Of a stretch of DNA of 64,000 bases, positions 13,462 to 32,514 are shown piece after piece (the stretch's first letter is position 1; each line of letters begins with the position of its first letter). The DNA comes from Cololabis saira (Eukaryota; Chordata; Actinopteri; Beloniformes; Belonidae). The stretch lies in contig NC_084596.1 of assembly GCF_033807715.1 (NCBI RefSeq), positions 36,108,879-36,172,878 of the forward strand, read 5' to 3'. The notes beneath the pieces are model-generated. The model was given only the letters and a program-made list of their open reading frames with translations, was not told the DNA's origin and did not search any database. Position numbers and translations under genes: made by a program.

Positions 13462-15818
13462 ACTTGAGGGGGGGTGGGGGGTTGAGGGTGCCATGGAGCT
13501 GACCTCCTATATATTTTAAGTACTGAACTATATATATTCACAGTCATCGTTAACGTCACGCCTGGATGCTTCTCAGTCAACATCTATTAAGTTTTATTGT
13601 GTTTTTCTTTCAAAGTCTGTTTCAGAATATTCCTCCCAGAATGATAGCTTTGTTTATGATGTTTAAAGTAAAAGTGCTTATTTATAGGGGAACTTATATG
13701 AAACTGTGACATCCTGGGGAGCAGACGGTCTAAATATGTCTACGTTCCCTCCACGTCGATAGACAAGCATTAACAAGGTGTTGAGCGTTGAGCGCAGCAA
13801 CCGTCTGGATGAATGCCTCCACAGTGGAAAATTTTGTACTTTTCTACACAACAGGCTTCATTTGCTTCTTTGGCACCTTGTGATCCAGAAAATCTGCTTA
13901 TATACAAAGCAATTTGGGTCAGTTGTTGAAACTATTTGTTTTCTTTGGGTTTTACTTCACATCACTGATTAGAGAGTCAAAGCACTGAAGTGCTTTGACT
14001 TATGCCTATATAAATATACACATAACAAATCATGTATAATTTTAATATTAAATGTTGCCAGTGAAAAAAAAAGTGACTCGCTGAATCATTTTCTGAGATA
14101 ACATGAAGTCGAGCTAATGACACTGCAATCAAGACTGTTGTCTGGATGTGAATATGATGCCTTCTGATCGTTTCTTTTATGAAAAGGATGTCAAAGCCAA
14201 TCACCAGCATTCACTTAGCAATTACCAGATCCATTTGAAGTCCTTATTACTACAATTATTAGTCAAGCATGCCTTGAAATCACACACATGACCGCGGACT
14301 ATTGTCCCAACATGGTGAGGTCAGATTGCGGAGAAGGGTGGTTGAAGGAGCACGTTTTGGATCACAGCGGGCAAGAAAAACACATTGGAGACCAAAAACT
14401 TGGTGACTTTTTTAGAAATATTTGATGATAGTTGGTTAAGAAGCCAGATCTGCTCTTGACTCAACCTACGGTCATCAGCTCAGACACTACGCTTGGATTT
14501 CACCTACTGATCACATCTATTATTAACGGGGAGATGTCGCAAGAAACGAGTAATTCGGTTAAATGGTGAGGAGTGAATGAGGTTCCCTGTTTCTGTTTGG
14601 GCTTCTGATGGACCTGTTTACAGAGTACCGCTCCCTTTTGCCCGCTGACATCTGGGATAGACTCCAGCAGCCCCGTGACCACAAATAGGATTTAAGCGGG
14701 TATAAATGATGGATGGAGGGCATGAACATCCCAGGTGTGTTACGTTGTTGTTAATCTGGGCTGTATTTCCCTAACTTTAATCAGATAAGTGCCAGATCTT
14801 TTTTCTTTTATTATGTCCCGTTACACAGAATCATTCAATTAAAGAGGGGCCACATTTTAACATTACTGTACACTCTGAAAGTGTCACATTTAAATTAAAT
14901 AATTACCAATGCAGGCCCGTCTGATTTATTTATTTTTTTTCATAACAATATACTTTCTCTTTCACTGTGATCTGTTTCCACTCTACATCATTTTACATCT
15001 CGGGCTGAAATTGGTTTATAGAAATACAAATAAATCATCGTCTTGTCCCCGTCTGTCAGAATGCCAGCGCAGTGATGCCAGACCATTGTTCAGTGCTGAC
15101 TGTGACAAATCTAACAATGTTAGACTAGGACATGACAGATTTACCAAATTTGACAGTCTGGTCCACCTCTGGCACAACTTCTGCTAAAGTGCATCCATGC
15201 ATGAGACAGAAATGAACTACTGAACAATGGATTTCTCATATACGTTTTAATCAATGCTATAAGAATTTCCTGGAAACTGTGTTGGATGAGACATGTGGTG
15301 ATAATAGGATCGCTTTTAACAAATCCCATTATGAGAAAACATTGTGTTTGATGTGACAATGTTTAAGACCTCCTATGAAATTTGCATCCTTAATGCATAA
15401 ATAATGAAGTCAATTGGTTTAAATTAATTTTAATTCATTTACAATTCTATACTTCAAACGCCAGTGGATTACAAGAGGCGTGGAGGACAGCAAAGCTGAA
15501 TACCCATCAAATTCTATCCCTGGTGACATGAACAACTGTCCAAACAGTCATTGATTAGGAAAGCAGAACTTCAGTACCAGTGGGTGTATACGGCTCATCA
15601 GTACTAAAGCAAACGTTTCATTTTAGTGTACATCATTCTGTAATTATGAAGCTAAATTTGGGAACATATGTGCAGGCTGCACTCCTCGTAAGTCCTAAAG
15701 ATGCGAGAAAATCCTGTCAGTCAAAGCTTTGAGAGAATGTTTTGTGCCTGTTAACAAATCTAAACCGGCCAGGATCGCCGGATTAGTGCGCACATGCACG
15801 CCTAGGTGCTCCCGAAAA
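13462..15818. other. Intergenic, nothing recognised except a short repeat tail
   Basis: AT-rich; no credible coding frame. The only recognisable piece is a SINE/LINE-type tail at 14640-14722, annotated separately. Confidence 0.5.
14640..14722 (+). repeat. Interspersed repeat 3' end (GGGATAGACTCCAGC type)
   Basis: The phrase ctgggatagactccagcag, then ccccgtgacc and a ggatttaagcgggtataaatgatggatgg-like ending, is the same 3' module seen at 41169-41233 before the long ATGG array. It is a very common fish retroposon tail. Here only three ATGG-like units follow it. Confidence 0.6.
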
Positions 15819-15846
15819 CACACACACAGACACACACACACACACT
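15819..15846. repeat. Short CA repeat
   Basis: Imperfect (CA)n interrupted by one cagaca. Confidence 0.9.
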
Positions 15847-16019
15847 CTGGCGCTCTAAATAACTTCAACCCACCTCCACAACAACCTTCCCTTGCTGAAA
15901 TTTGTGTGTGAGCAATTTGAAGATCTGTTGTTTGTTGTGTGACCAGAAAAATCATCCAAACATTTGTGTATATATATCCTTGTAGGCGTGCATTTGTGCG
16001 TGCAGGTGTGTGCACGCAT

Positions 16020-16051
16020 ATGTGTGTGAGTGTGTGTGTGTGTGTGTGTGT
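16020..16051. repeat. Short TG repeat
   Basis: About 15 TG units with one GA interruption. Together with 15819-15846 and the imperfect CA phrases near 16155-16190 it makes this 400-bp stretch low in complexity and generates false open frames. Confidence 0.9.
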
Positions 16052-17220
16052 TTGCCTACAGAGCTATACCAAGCTGACTCAGCCTTGACAGTAGCAATCG
16101 GAAACAGGAGACAAGGACTTGGCTGCGAGTGTATGCCGGCAGCAAGGTCGGATGCACACACACAACAATACGCAGACGCACATGCACACGCCCCTTTTTT
16201 GTCTTTACCTTCTGCAGAGGAAACTGTACGTCTTATCTTAAACACATCAGAGGATTTAATTGTTCCAGTCAAGAAGACAATTAATAAAGGGAAGCAGAGC
16301 GAGCGATGTATTTGCCAAAGAGTGCAATTAAAGCCGCTTGAGGGAGGGGTTGGTGGGGGCGGCGGGGGCATAAATATCGGCCTTTCTCTGGACACTTTTA
16401 CTTTTCTACTCCGCCGCTCTCTTTCACACACACGGCGGACCAGCCCACTTCCTTACCAACCCCATCTCTCACAGCACTGGCCGGACTTCCCACTGCAATT
16501 ACTTATGAAACTTTTCAGGGCCGCCACACGTGGTCGGGTTTTTAAAGAGCTGCTTCCCCCTCCTCACGTGGTTCGGGGGGTATTGAGTCGTCACGACCCC
16601 CTGAATGATCACCGAAAAATAAGGCGGCGTAGACAATAGCTCGTCTTGATGAATTCAATTCTTTCAGGACCCTGTACCGTTGTCCAGGCAGCTCTGAGCA
16701 AAACAATCGTTGCTTTGATAGTCCAAGAAACACACACTCACTCCGTTGCTCTTAGAGACTGCCCTTAACTACTTCCGAATTAGGATCTAAAGATGATATA
16801 CATCTAGCCGGAACTTGGGATTTTACTCCCCCCCACGCTTTTTTTTTCTTACTGTTAAGTCTCTTTTCTAAGACTTTAAACAATATGTTCCTCCCTGCTT
16901 GAGCCGGTGGTGAGGAGAAAAACTACTGCAGAAAGAAACATCAGCATGCTCGCTCCCTTTTGCAATGACAACACAACATTGAAAACAAATACGACAGGTT
17001 GAACTGACCTGGTCTGTGGTGGAAGCGGCAGTGGTGTTGGACTCAGACATGATTTGATGCTGTGACCCTGTGGTGCTTCTCTGCCGGCCACTGTAGGCTC
17101 CCTCATTCACACCTTGCCTTTCAGTTCCGCAGCGAAAGAGGGGGGAGAACACACAGTATACCCTCCCTTTTGCCCTGGCTTGATTAATGCCTGAATTACT
17201 TTCACCTCATTTCATCTGAT
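16052..17220. other. Unassigned, locally GC-rich sequence; possible 5' exon on the minus strand
   Basis: The 16310-16660 part is GC-rich with G-runs (about 16340-16370), unlike the AT-rich surroundings. On the minus strand an ATG at 17050 in reasonable context (aaatcATGt) opens 14 codons that end exactly at a CAG|GTCAGT donor (17009/17008). That would suit a short first coding exon, but no downstream exon is seen. I cannot name a gene. Confidence 0.25.
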
Positions 17221-17600
17221 GGAGCTCTGCTTCCTCTCCGCCTCTCTTGCTCATTCGGCATGGTAGCCCGCTCTCTCTCTCTCTCCCACTCCCCCCCACC
17301 ACCACCACCACCACCACCTCCCTTCCCTCTGTGATTCCAGCTCTGCCCCCCCCCTCCCTCCTTCCATCCATCCCTCCCTCGCTCTCCCTGCACTCTTACT
17401 TTTTACTCACCCCCTCCCTCACTTTCGCCTCTCACTCGTTAACTTTCTCTTTCTGCCTGGTTTTTCTGTCACATTTCAGGAGTATGCTCCCTCCCTTCTT
17501 CTCTTCTGCCATCCACCTCCCACTTCACCCCCCCTTTCCCGCCCCCCACCTATACCCAAAGCCCCAACTCCCACCACATCCCCGAAAAAAGACACAGGAG
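17221..17600. repeat. Pyrimidine-rich low-complexity block
   Basis: Contains (CT)n at 17270-17286, an ACC run at 17297-17318, C-runs, and long C/T stretches on the plus strand through about 17590. The matching minus strand is purine-rich. The 129-codon plus frame at 17247-17636 is an artefact of this composition. Confidence 0.8.
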
Positions 17601-20079
17601 AGATCCACAGTCTTTTTCCCTCTACCTCCACAATGAATGGCTCGTTGTCACTCCAGCACCTAGGCTGAATACAGAGCGAGTGAGCGGGAGAGAGGAGGAC
17701 CTGTGATGGCGTTGGTGGAGGGGACCACGGGTGCGGGAGGGGGGGTGTTGAACTTTAGGTTGAGCTGGCCGGAGTAACGTGTGGGTGGGGGGGGTTTGGG
17801 GGGTAGAGGGGATTTGGGGGGCCCATGGTCCTTAGCCAAGGCCCCCCCTCCACCCCTCCCCGCTCCCTCACTCTTTCTCTGAACAGATTGATGCAAAGGC
17901 ACAAAAAAAGTGGGAAGCCCGAGAAGTGAGGAGCCTGCACGCCTCACACCGGACTTCTCTGCCCCCCCACCAACCCCCCCTTTTCTCTCTGTCTCTCTTA
18001 TTTCTTCCGTTTGTTTTCAGAGGCAGCTGCTGCAACTCCGCAGACCACCAACAACTTCCCTTTCAGCGGTACTTGACTCTTCCAAATCCTCGTCCGTCTC
18101 TACACCCCGACATTGCCAATGCCCTCCACCCGCCCGCCATGTCACTCTGAGAGGCTGGCCCGGGCCAAAGCCCACCTCCCGCACTCCGTTTGTGACGAGT
18201 TCACAGAGCTACACCCTTTCAAATTTAAGCGCTTCCCTTTCCGAGCCTCGGTCTAAATGCCCACATTATGGTGTGTGTTTGCCACCATATGGCTAATGGC
18301 TGCCCACAAACAGAAAAGGCAGAGAGAGGTAAGAGTGCATCCACAATACGGGAGTGATTGAGAGATCAACAAAGCATCACTCATGTGGCAGTATGACATG
18401 GCGTCTTTCAACAAGTCACTCAGCATCAATCCTCTGACTGGAAGTGGTACGACCGGTGTCAAAAGTTGACAAGCTATTGGCACGCAGCCTAATGGGTGTT
18501 TGATAGCCGCGGACAATGGCAGCTACCGCTTGAGTGGAGGCCCACTAGTTATGTTTAACAAGAGACAAGCAACGCAGACAGGACGCTATTCATTTGTCTA
18601 TCAGTTCAGAGCAATAGAATCTCACAGGGGATGCAATAAAAGAATCATTAGCATTTGCCCGCCCTATTCAGTTTGCAGAGGGGAAGTAATAAAGGCAAAG
18701 AAAACAAGCGCTCCTGTCAAGCGACTGCGATTGTTGACACATTTAGAACAGACAAAGCATTGTTTAATCGGCACTGCTGCATCTATTACGCAAACAGTTT
18801 GCACTTCTTTCCCAACTTGCAGCAACTGATAAACAGAAAAGCTTCGTGAAATTCCATAGCAATCAAAGTACGGATGCATTTTTCCTAATCAAAATTTTAT
18901 AAATGCCTGATTTAATTCTGATTCAATTCTCCCATCCTTGGCGCTCAACTGCTGGTCCAGTACCTATGCAGAGACTGCACCCATGCCCCTGCATATAAAA
19001 GAAAAGACCAAGCAAAAGCTAGCTTGGAGGTATGGAACATAACTGGGGGGTAGTGTGACTGTCCCTGAAGACAAACTTCACATTGGAGCTTGTCGAGCAG
19101 CGACAATCTGCAGGTGGAACCAAGCAATCGAACACTAGAGTCTGAAATTATGAGGGCAATTGTCCATATGTCCATATCATAGAAGTTACTGATTATCTTA
19201 ATGTGATTTAGAACAAAATACTGTGTTTGTATTTAAAGGTGCTGGAAATTTGTCAGCCCGAAGCAGCCGAGTCTCAGTTTAAAACAAGCGTAACCATAGC
19301 TAAGCTGATAACCTAACCGTACCTAACTGATCCACTGTTCCACAGGGAACTCACACTCACTAAGGGCATTTTCAGAACACAAAATTTTAAGTCCAATTAG
19401 CAAGACAATGGGTGTGTTCACCATGAGGACAGTAATCCTTTAGGGGGAATCAGAGAAGTAAGGAGATGCATCGTTGGTTTTTTTACTCATCCTCAACTCT
19501 TTTCAGTACCCGCAAGTGATAATCCATTCATTCACCCATCTTCTTTGCTTTATCTATTTCAGTTTGTGTTTTGAACAAATCATAGTACAAACAGCTCACA
19601 CATTTTGACAAAAAACGCAGTTTTAGAGAGAAGTCAGGTGACTGAGTCGCTGTCAGATCACTTCCATAGGTGATTATTCAGTTCATGTGATCAACAAAAT
19701 GACTTTAAGACCTCTGATTACAAAACAGAAAGTCCTGTAATCTGAACAGCCCAAAAATTGGCCAAAAGTCACATAGTCTGAGCGCTGCTGTGCCAGCAGC
19801 TACCATGACAAATCCTGTTCAAAAATGTTAAAAATCCTGTATTACTAGCCCTAAGCTATCTCTGTTTGCAACACAGTGCGAGAGCACTCTGGAAGCAGTC
19901 GTCAGCCACGAGGCACAGAAACGTGTGGACCTCCTTGTTGTACCACAGAGTTGATTTGGTTCCCATTTTTCACTGTACCTACCGTAAGTTTAGTTGTAAA
20001 CTAAATATCGCTGGTGCCAGGTTTTGAATATGGCGGGTGTGAAGGAGTTGCTCTCAAGACTCATCAGAGACATTCTCTC
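17601..20079. other. Unassigned non-coding sequence
   Basis: 17700-18000 has G-runs on the plus strand. 18000-18240 carries an acceptor-like ttccgtttgttttcag at about 18005-18020, followed by a GC-rich stretch, but I cannot build an exon chain. 18500-18850 is complex non-repetitive sequence with homeobox-type and SOX-type words, the texture of a possible regulatory element. No gene. Confidence 0.35.
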
Positions 20080-20165
20080 ACTCTCTGGCCAATCAGTGGC
20101 CTGCAGCCTGGTGACGTGGCATTTTCAGCCCGACTCAGCTCAGTTAGAACCCCGGCCAAGTACGA
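20080..20165 (+). repeat. Fragment related to the 45124-45859 MITE
   Basis: The stretch tggccaatcagtgg...ggtgacg...cagcccgactcagctcag...ttagaaccccggcc is about 70% like 45680-45755 (accaattgatgg...gatgacg...cagccgactcagccca...ttagaacctcgg). Ends are not preserved. Judged by eye. Confidence 0.4.
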
Positions 20166-23100
20166 TATGTGCCAATAAAGGAGATACTAACTGGGTTTCA
20201 AGTCGTGAGCAGGTTTTAAACTTATTCAGGTAAACCACATTAGCACTACATCTGCACCTTCCAAAATGGCTATTTGACTCATTTGTTTTTACTAAAAATC
20301 ATCATTTTCAATAGTTTTTCTATTTTTGTTGGAACTACTTCTAGGGAAGTTTTATCAAACACATCAAAATGGTTACCAACGACTGCTTGAGTATTATGGT
20401 ACAAGAGTCTGTCAACAAAAGGGATGAAAATATTCATATACTACCTGCTATCATACATGTTGTCTTAGTTTTCATTCTGAAATCTGGATTGGAAATATTA
20501 ACTGATTCTGCCAAAAGTAAGGCTGTTAGCACCAGAGAGTATTAACATTCATGCATCAACTCCCAGTTTGTCTTGATTACACTACTGCTTCGCACCTTCC
20601 TGCTATGAGTCGACAGGTGGAGACATGAATGGCTGTATTGAGATATCTATAGCGATAGCATTATGTAAGAAACATAGCATTAATGTACAAGTGCGTGCTC
20701 GTTATGCAAGGCTCCAGTTTCCAGAAGTGGTATGATGTTGTTGAGTAAAATAAAAGTAACATTATTAAGCATTTAAGGAGCCATCAGGTGAAAATGCCTG
20801 AAGACTTTACTGAGTGAAACAGAAACGCAGATTAATCTCAGCAACTGAATCTCAGCAACTGAATATATGGAGTGTGTTTTTCAGAAGCAAGAGAAATACC
20901 CCAAAGACAGACGGACAGCCACAGCAATAATGGAAAAATATTCACTGTCCTGGATGATGACCCATTGTCATCTAAAAGTCATGATTTTCAACTTAATTGA
21001 ACATTTGCACTCACAGCTTTTCATAAAGGCTTTTCATCCCAGAAAGGTGTGAGCGACGTTCTGGCAACGATCATCTGACAGTTATTTAAAGTTAATAGTG
21101 AATATAACAATAAAAGAAGATTGAATAAATCATGGTATCATATCGGTTCTCAGTATCTGTGGCTACCAAAAGCCCAGGTATTGACATTGGTGTCTGAAGA
21201 GAAGACTTAAGATTATTGCTTCAGCTGTTAATTACAGCAATGAGTGTGACTCTTTTTGTCAGGCCATGGAAAGCTGCAGGGTATACAATTAAAGCACAAT
21301 TTACAAGCTGTTCCTCTACTGCCGGATGCTGATGCACAACTATAATTCTAGCTTGATATGACATGAACTTGAAGTAAAAAATACAAGCTGCAAGCGGTGG
21401 CCTAGCAGGCGATAAGCTAAAGCTGTGCACATCAAGTCAAAATGTATTTGTAGCGCATGTTTAAAACAAGAGTTAACCAAAGTGTTGCCCAGATAAAATA
21501 AAACAACATCAAAATCATATTTTTAAACTAAGAACAATAAAACAGGATGCCATAAAAGAGTATTGAAATTACATATTTAATCAAAAGGAATAAAAATGGT
21601 AGTCTATGTCCCTTTATGATATGGAAAGACAATGTTTTGAGACACTGTGTGTTGTGTGTATGCATTTATAAGTATTTAGCAATACTAACGTTTTAGCAAT
21701 TAATCATTTTTTTGCAATGAGAAGCAGTTTTTTCTTTATTGAGGCAATTATTTTGACCTATGACAGTATTGAAAAACAGATCTGTGCGTGATTCCTTTGA
21801 AATACTGTAGTATTGATACAACCTGGGCTTAACCATCAGTCTATAACTAAGAACGTTGTTACATGTTTTGGGGGCTAGAGAACAGTAGTTTAAGAAGATA
21901 TTTATCCATATCTGTTGCTTTCATGTTTTTTTACCAGTCAGTTTTCACTTACACAAATCAAGCTAATGTCACCCATGCACATTATTGTACTGGAGGAGCA
22001 TCATCTCTGAAAAAGAGCTAAAAAAAACAGATATAATAACCTTAATCATCCCAAATTCCGTAAGCATCCGGCCACAAACATCCAAACACTTAACTAAACT
22101 TTAATTACGTAGCAGAAAGCGTTGAAGCAATTAGTGAAAATACAGCTTTAATTTTTGACAAATAGAGACAAATAGATGGGAGTTTTTGCTAATTATCCAA
22201 TTACCTTATGTTATTTACCGATGATCAGAGAAGCACGGATGCTGCTGTTGATAATATAAGACCAACTTGTTTGAATTCTTTTTTGTCTTCTTGTTACAAC
22301 TGAAAACTAAAGAGAGAGAATAACACTGAGCCAATCACTGGGCCAGGATTTTTTACTGCATATTCAAAGGAACCAAAGCCGTTTGATGGAGCTGAAACCA
22401 CCGTCTTGATGTGACACTGAAACCATTGAACAAGGATGGGCAGTAATATTGCAAATCATCTCGTGACTAGAGTCATGAATCAGTTTTCATTGGTTTTGTC
22501 TGTTTAAAATGATCGAACTGGTTATCATTGTTCTGTCTCTAAACTCGACTAGGACTATTGTGGATTCCAGTAGCTTCCACATCCAAACGTCTATGGACGA
22601 GACAAAAGAGACAAGTGGAGAGGAGGACAGGCAATAAAACAGTGATAAGGTCGAACAGATCTCCTCTGGCCTTTCCTGGTAACTTCATCATGCCAACATC
22701 GATTAAAGGTCAGCCCTGGGCCAAACACAACATTGCTCCTTAGACCCATCACTGATGATACAACACAAGCCCATTAGACAAGAAATGTAAGTTTCAGACA
22801 ATTCAAAGGTAGAAAGAGAAATAACACTAGTCTTTCCTTTGTTCTATTCATTTTATGCTCCAGCAGTAACAAACAGTATTCTCAATAAAGGCCAGAACAA
22901 ATATGAAGGAGTTTGAAGATTATAGTAATGTCCAACATTTCCTTGCAAAGCTTATTAACTGCACTTACAAATCAAGCAGGTACAAAAATGTATTTGCAGG
23001 TTTTATCCAGCTGAGATTAGAAGGCAAGTTGGAGTTTGTCTCCTTGCAGAAAAATGAGGGGATTTAAGGAAATTCATGGCAAAAAATACAACAAAATTAT

Positions 23101-23249
23101 AACATGATCTCAGCTCTGTTTAAAGTTAATTTTGTATGACAGCTTCCCCTTCTGCTCTCGCTGAAAATCATGAAAAGTAATAAAGAATTACTTTTTTCCT
23201 GACTGTAATAGACCCAAGGAAAGTTGTACCACCATTCTTTATAGTCACT
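20166..23249. other. Intergenic AT-rich sequence, nothing recognised
   Basis: No credible coding frame and no terminal repeats that I could pair. Confidence 0.5.
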
Positions 23250-23253
23250 TAAA

Positions 23254-23593
23254 GGAGCATGAGGCTCCTTCTAAGAAATGAGACTCATTAGCGCCACCCT
23301 TCGCCACGACGGCCGTCGGGGGTACTGCAGCCAACAGCGAAACCGGCACGGGAGAACGGGGAGAACGTGCATGCAGCGTCATTTGACGTCACATCCGCAG
23401 GACAGCGCGGGAAATTCGGCCCCACAATTGCAGCACATTTTGCAGCACACAGCCTGTTCAAGGCAACGGAGAGATACACTAGAGGGCTCATTCTTTTTGG
23501 TTTGGAACGCTTCATCTGACATTATTACTAGAAAACTTAAAACGTATACGAATTTTTTTCATAAATCCTGCCTCAATCCTGCCTCATGCTCCT
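23254..23593. mobile_element. TTAA-flanked MITE, copy 2 (340 bp)
   Basis: TTAA flanks both ends (23250-23253 and 23594-23597). The 13-bp termini AGGAGCATGAGGC are perfect inverted repeats. The right end carries an extra tandem repeat of aatcctgcctc (two units). GC-rich interior, no coding capacity. Confidence 0.85.
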
Positions 23594-29735
<6,142 letters not shown>

Positions 29736-29747
29736 AAATTTACTTTT

Positions 29748-29927
29748 TTTAAAGGTTTTTTTGGGCTCTAGTGGCCCTTTATTGGAGATGCAGATTGGAA
29801 AGGGGTAGAGAGAGAACGGGGAAGACACGCAGCAAAGGTGCGCGGGCTGGATTCGAACCTGCGACCGCTGCAGGAGGAGGACTGTAGCCTCAGTATATGG
29901 CCCGCCGCTTAACCCACCGAGCGGCCC
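29748..29927 (-). mobile_element. tRNA-derived SINE with intact 12-bp target duplication
   Basis: Reading the minus strand: a tRNA-like head with box A near CGGTGGGTTAAGCGG and a perfect box B GGTTCGAATCC (29849-29859). A pyrimidine-rich body follows, then CAATAAAGGGCCACTAGAGC and an A-rich tail. The 12-bp sequence aaatttactttt is present on both sides (29736-29747 and 29928-29939), the mark of LINE-driven target-primed insertion. The intact duplication and clean boxes suggest a fairly young copy. Confidence 0.9.
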
Positions 29928-29939
29928 AAATTTACTTTT

Positions 29940-32143
29940 ATTTCTTTGCAAATCCTACGAACCCGAGATTGTTTGAGTGTGAACTGCAGGGAAGAGGGAG
30001 GCACTGCCAACACAAGAGTGGCAGCGAGCTTGGTAGGTGACACATCCTGAAGGCATCTGAGAAAGTTCCAGCTCCTTATGTGGGTAAAAGCATCAGGTGG
30101 AGTAAGTGGGATTAACCACGAAACGAAGTGAATAAAAGCACCCACTGCAGAGACTGCCTGCCTGAATGAACTCCCAGGGATCATTTCATTTGTTGGCCTG
30201 CAACCAGTTCAGAAATAAAGTTCTGACAGTCAAGTTCTTACCACTTTGCAATGCTGGCATTTCTTTTCACGTCTCTTTAAAGACATTCTGGTATTGAGGA
30301 TACCAAGCAACTAAACATTTCAGTCAGTTTTTTTTTGGACCAATTCTTCCGGTTGAAAGAGCCTCTTTCAGATAACATTGTTATTTTCCTCTTCCACCTT
30401 CCATCTAGTGCTAAATTGCCTCTATAGTAAGCCTTATTTTGGAACTACTTTGCAGGCCTGAAATGAAAAAATAGAATAAAATAAAAGTCAAGAAAGAAAA
30501 AGCATAAAATATCTTGGGTTCATACAAATAAATACAAATCAAAGTATGCTGAAAAGGGTTTTTTGTGTTTTCCAGGTCACATTTCTGTTGTGTTGCAGAC
30601 AAAAGAATAACTGGCGGATTAATAAATTGAATAAAAGGAGAAAAAAACACAATCTCATAGCTGCCTTCAGGAAACATGAGCGTCTGAATGTATTTAAAAA
30701 CATTAACGCTGGAAAGACCGCAATACGTCTGCAACCATGACGTGCATATCCCAGAAATCATTAGTCAAAGACAAATCCCATTACCTGCTGATGTGCACAA
30801 CAACTTTTCTGGCAGACACTTGACTGGTTTACGTTGCTTTTCTCAACATATCTGACAGGAAAGGGAAAATCTGCTGAAAAAGGGGCTGCAAGAAGCTGCG
30901 TGTGATAGCGTTTATAAAGAGCGAGGATGTCACTGTTACGCAGGTTCGCGTTTCTTTGCTGACAGAGCTGCCAGCTTGAAAAATTGTGCAAATTGCGGAA
31001 GTAAGATTAAAGTGCTTGACAGTTTTACGCTGTGATCCCAGGCCAGTCTTACGTGACTTCTTCTCCCATTTGGCCCGGGATGGTGATGGAGCAGCAGCTG
31101 TGGTCCACACAGCCGGACACATGAATGCAGCCCCTGAGCAGACAAATAAACAATATGGCAGTGCAACTCCTCCTTCTTCTCCTCCTCCTCTTACAATCCC
31201 AGCACATACATGGAAGAAGAGGTTTTTAAAGACTGCAAGTGGAAAAGAAGTAACTAAGGAGGGGGGAAACAAAGAGACAGCGACCCGCCCGCCCGGTAAA
31301 AGCTCATGCCAGGGCAACCATCTGCTCATCTGCTCAGCTGAAGCTGCGGCTTCCAGGGCAGTCAAAGACGGCACAGTAAGATTGACGGGTTGGGGCTCCT
31401 TTTGTCGGCGTTGCGAGCAAAGCAGGAGAATTAACTTTGGACAGAGGGAGTTCTGGCAGAAGGCTACCGGGCGAGCCAAGCGGTAGCAGGAAGCTAGCGC
31501 CTTGTGTGTCTCCAGATTTATGTTGACTGGTCCATCCACCAACCATCTGGGCCCGTATAAATAACTCCAACCTGAGTAAAAGAGCAGGGGCTTCCAAAAA
31601 AACGGAGTGCCACACTTTGAAAAACAAGAGACAAAGGCATTTTTGACTCTTTAAATAGAGGTGAAGCTTGGTTGATTACGTGTGAAATGTGACGGATAAA
31701 TCACGTTTACAAATTTTTGTTGCGAACGTATAAAAGGAGGGAGAGGAGGAAGAGTTAAAAAAAAAAGGCTGGATAAAAGAGCTTGAGGGGGCGGGGGGGG
31801 GGGCAGTGGGATAAAAAGCGAAGTGACAGTTGGAGACGGGATCAAGACACTCACTCACATGTACACACAAACTTTCTTTGATTCGTTGTTGACCACTCTT
31901 AGCCAAAGCTGACATCACTGTTCACTACTGCCGAAGACAACGGCCCCAGCCATCAAAGCAACCAATCACAGGCCAAGGCTTCGACTTTAAGTGTGAACGA
32001 GCAGCTGCCCGCTGCTGGAGTGCTGGAGGTTTTATGCAGACTCTGTGCCTTTTTTTTATCCCATCTATGTAAATAACCTGAGAGTAAAATCTGTACAAAG
32101 TAATTGTACTGAACTGAACCACAGCTAACTGCACAGAAATCTA
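29940..32143. other. Unassigned sequence, no gene recognised
   Basis: 30829-31542 has a 237-codon minus frame without any recognisable domain, overlapped by other frames on both strands. A TATAAATA-like word occurs at 31556-31564. A purine-rich stretch with a G-run lies at 31735-31805. Confidence 0.35.
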
Positions 32144-32514
32144 TACAGGACTGTCTCAGAAAATTAGAATATTGTGATAAAGTCCTTTATTTTCTGTAAT
32201 GCAAAAATGTCATACATTCTGGATTCATTAAAAATCAACTGAAATATTGCAAGCCTTTTATTATTTTAATATTGCTGATCATGGCTTACAGCTTAAGAAA
32301 ACTCAAATATCCTATCTCAAAAAAATAGAATATTCTGAGAATCTTAATCTTAAACTGTAAGCCATAATCAGCAATATTAAAATAATAAAAGGCTTGCAAT
32401 ATTTCAGTTGATTTGTAATGAATCCAGAATGTATGACATTTTTGTTTTTTTAATTGCATTACAGAAAATAAAGGACTTTATCACAATATTCTAATTTTCT
32501 GAGACAGTCCTGTA
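32144..32514. mobile_element. Long foldback (palindromic) MITE, 371 bp
   Basis: Starts TACAGGACTGTCTCAGAAAA and ends with its reverse complement. The arms stay paired for about 170 bp, meeting near 32310-32335 (for example taatattgctgatcatggct pairs with agccataatcagcaatatta). TA at each end would fit a TA duplication. No coding capacity. A transcript across it would fold into one long hairpin. Confidence 0.9.

Noticed and set aside
16010..16639. 209-codon plus-strand frame
   Set aside because: Starts in a TG repeat and runs through GC-rich low-complexity sequence; no domain.
19227..20262. Possible sixth TTAA MITE with AGGTGC ends
   Set aside because: Only about six bases of the ends match, and the right side lacks TTAA.
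29830..29927. tRNA gene
   Set aside because: The A and B boxes belong to a SINE head followed by a SINE body and tail; no complete cloverleaf.
30829..31542. 237-codon minus-strand open frame
   Set aside because: No recognisable domain; residue use looks random, other long frames overlap on both strands, and no splice or promoter context supports it.
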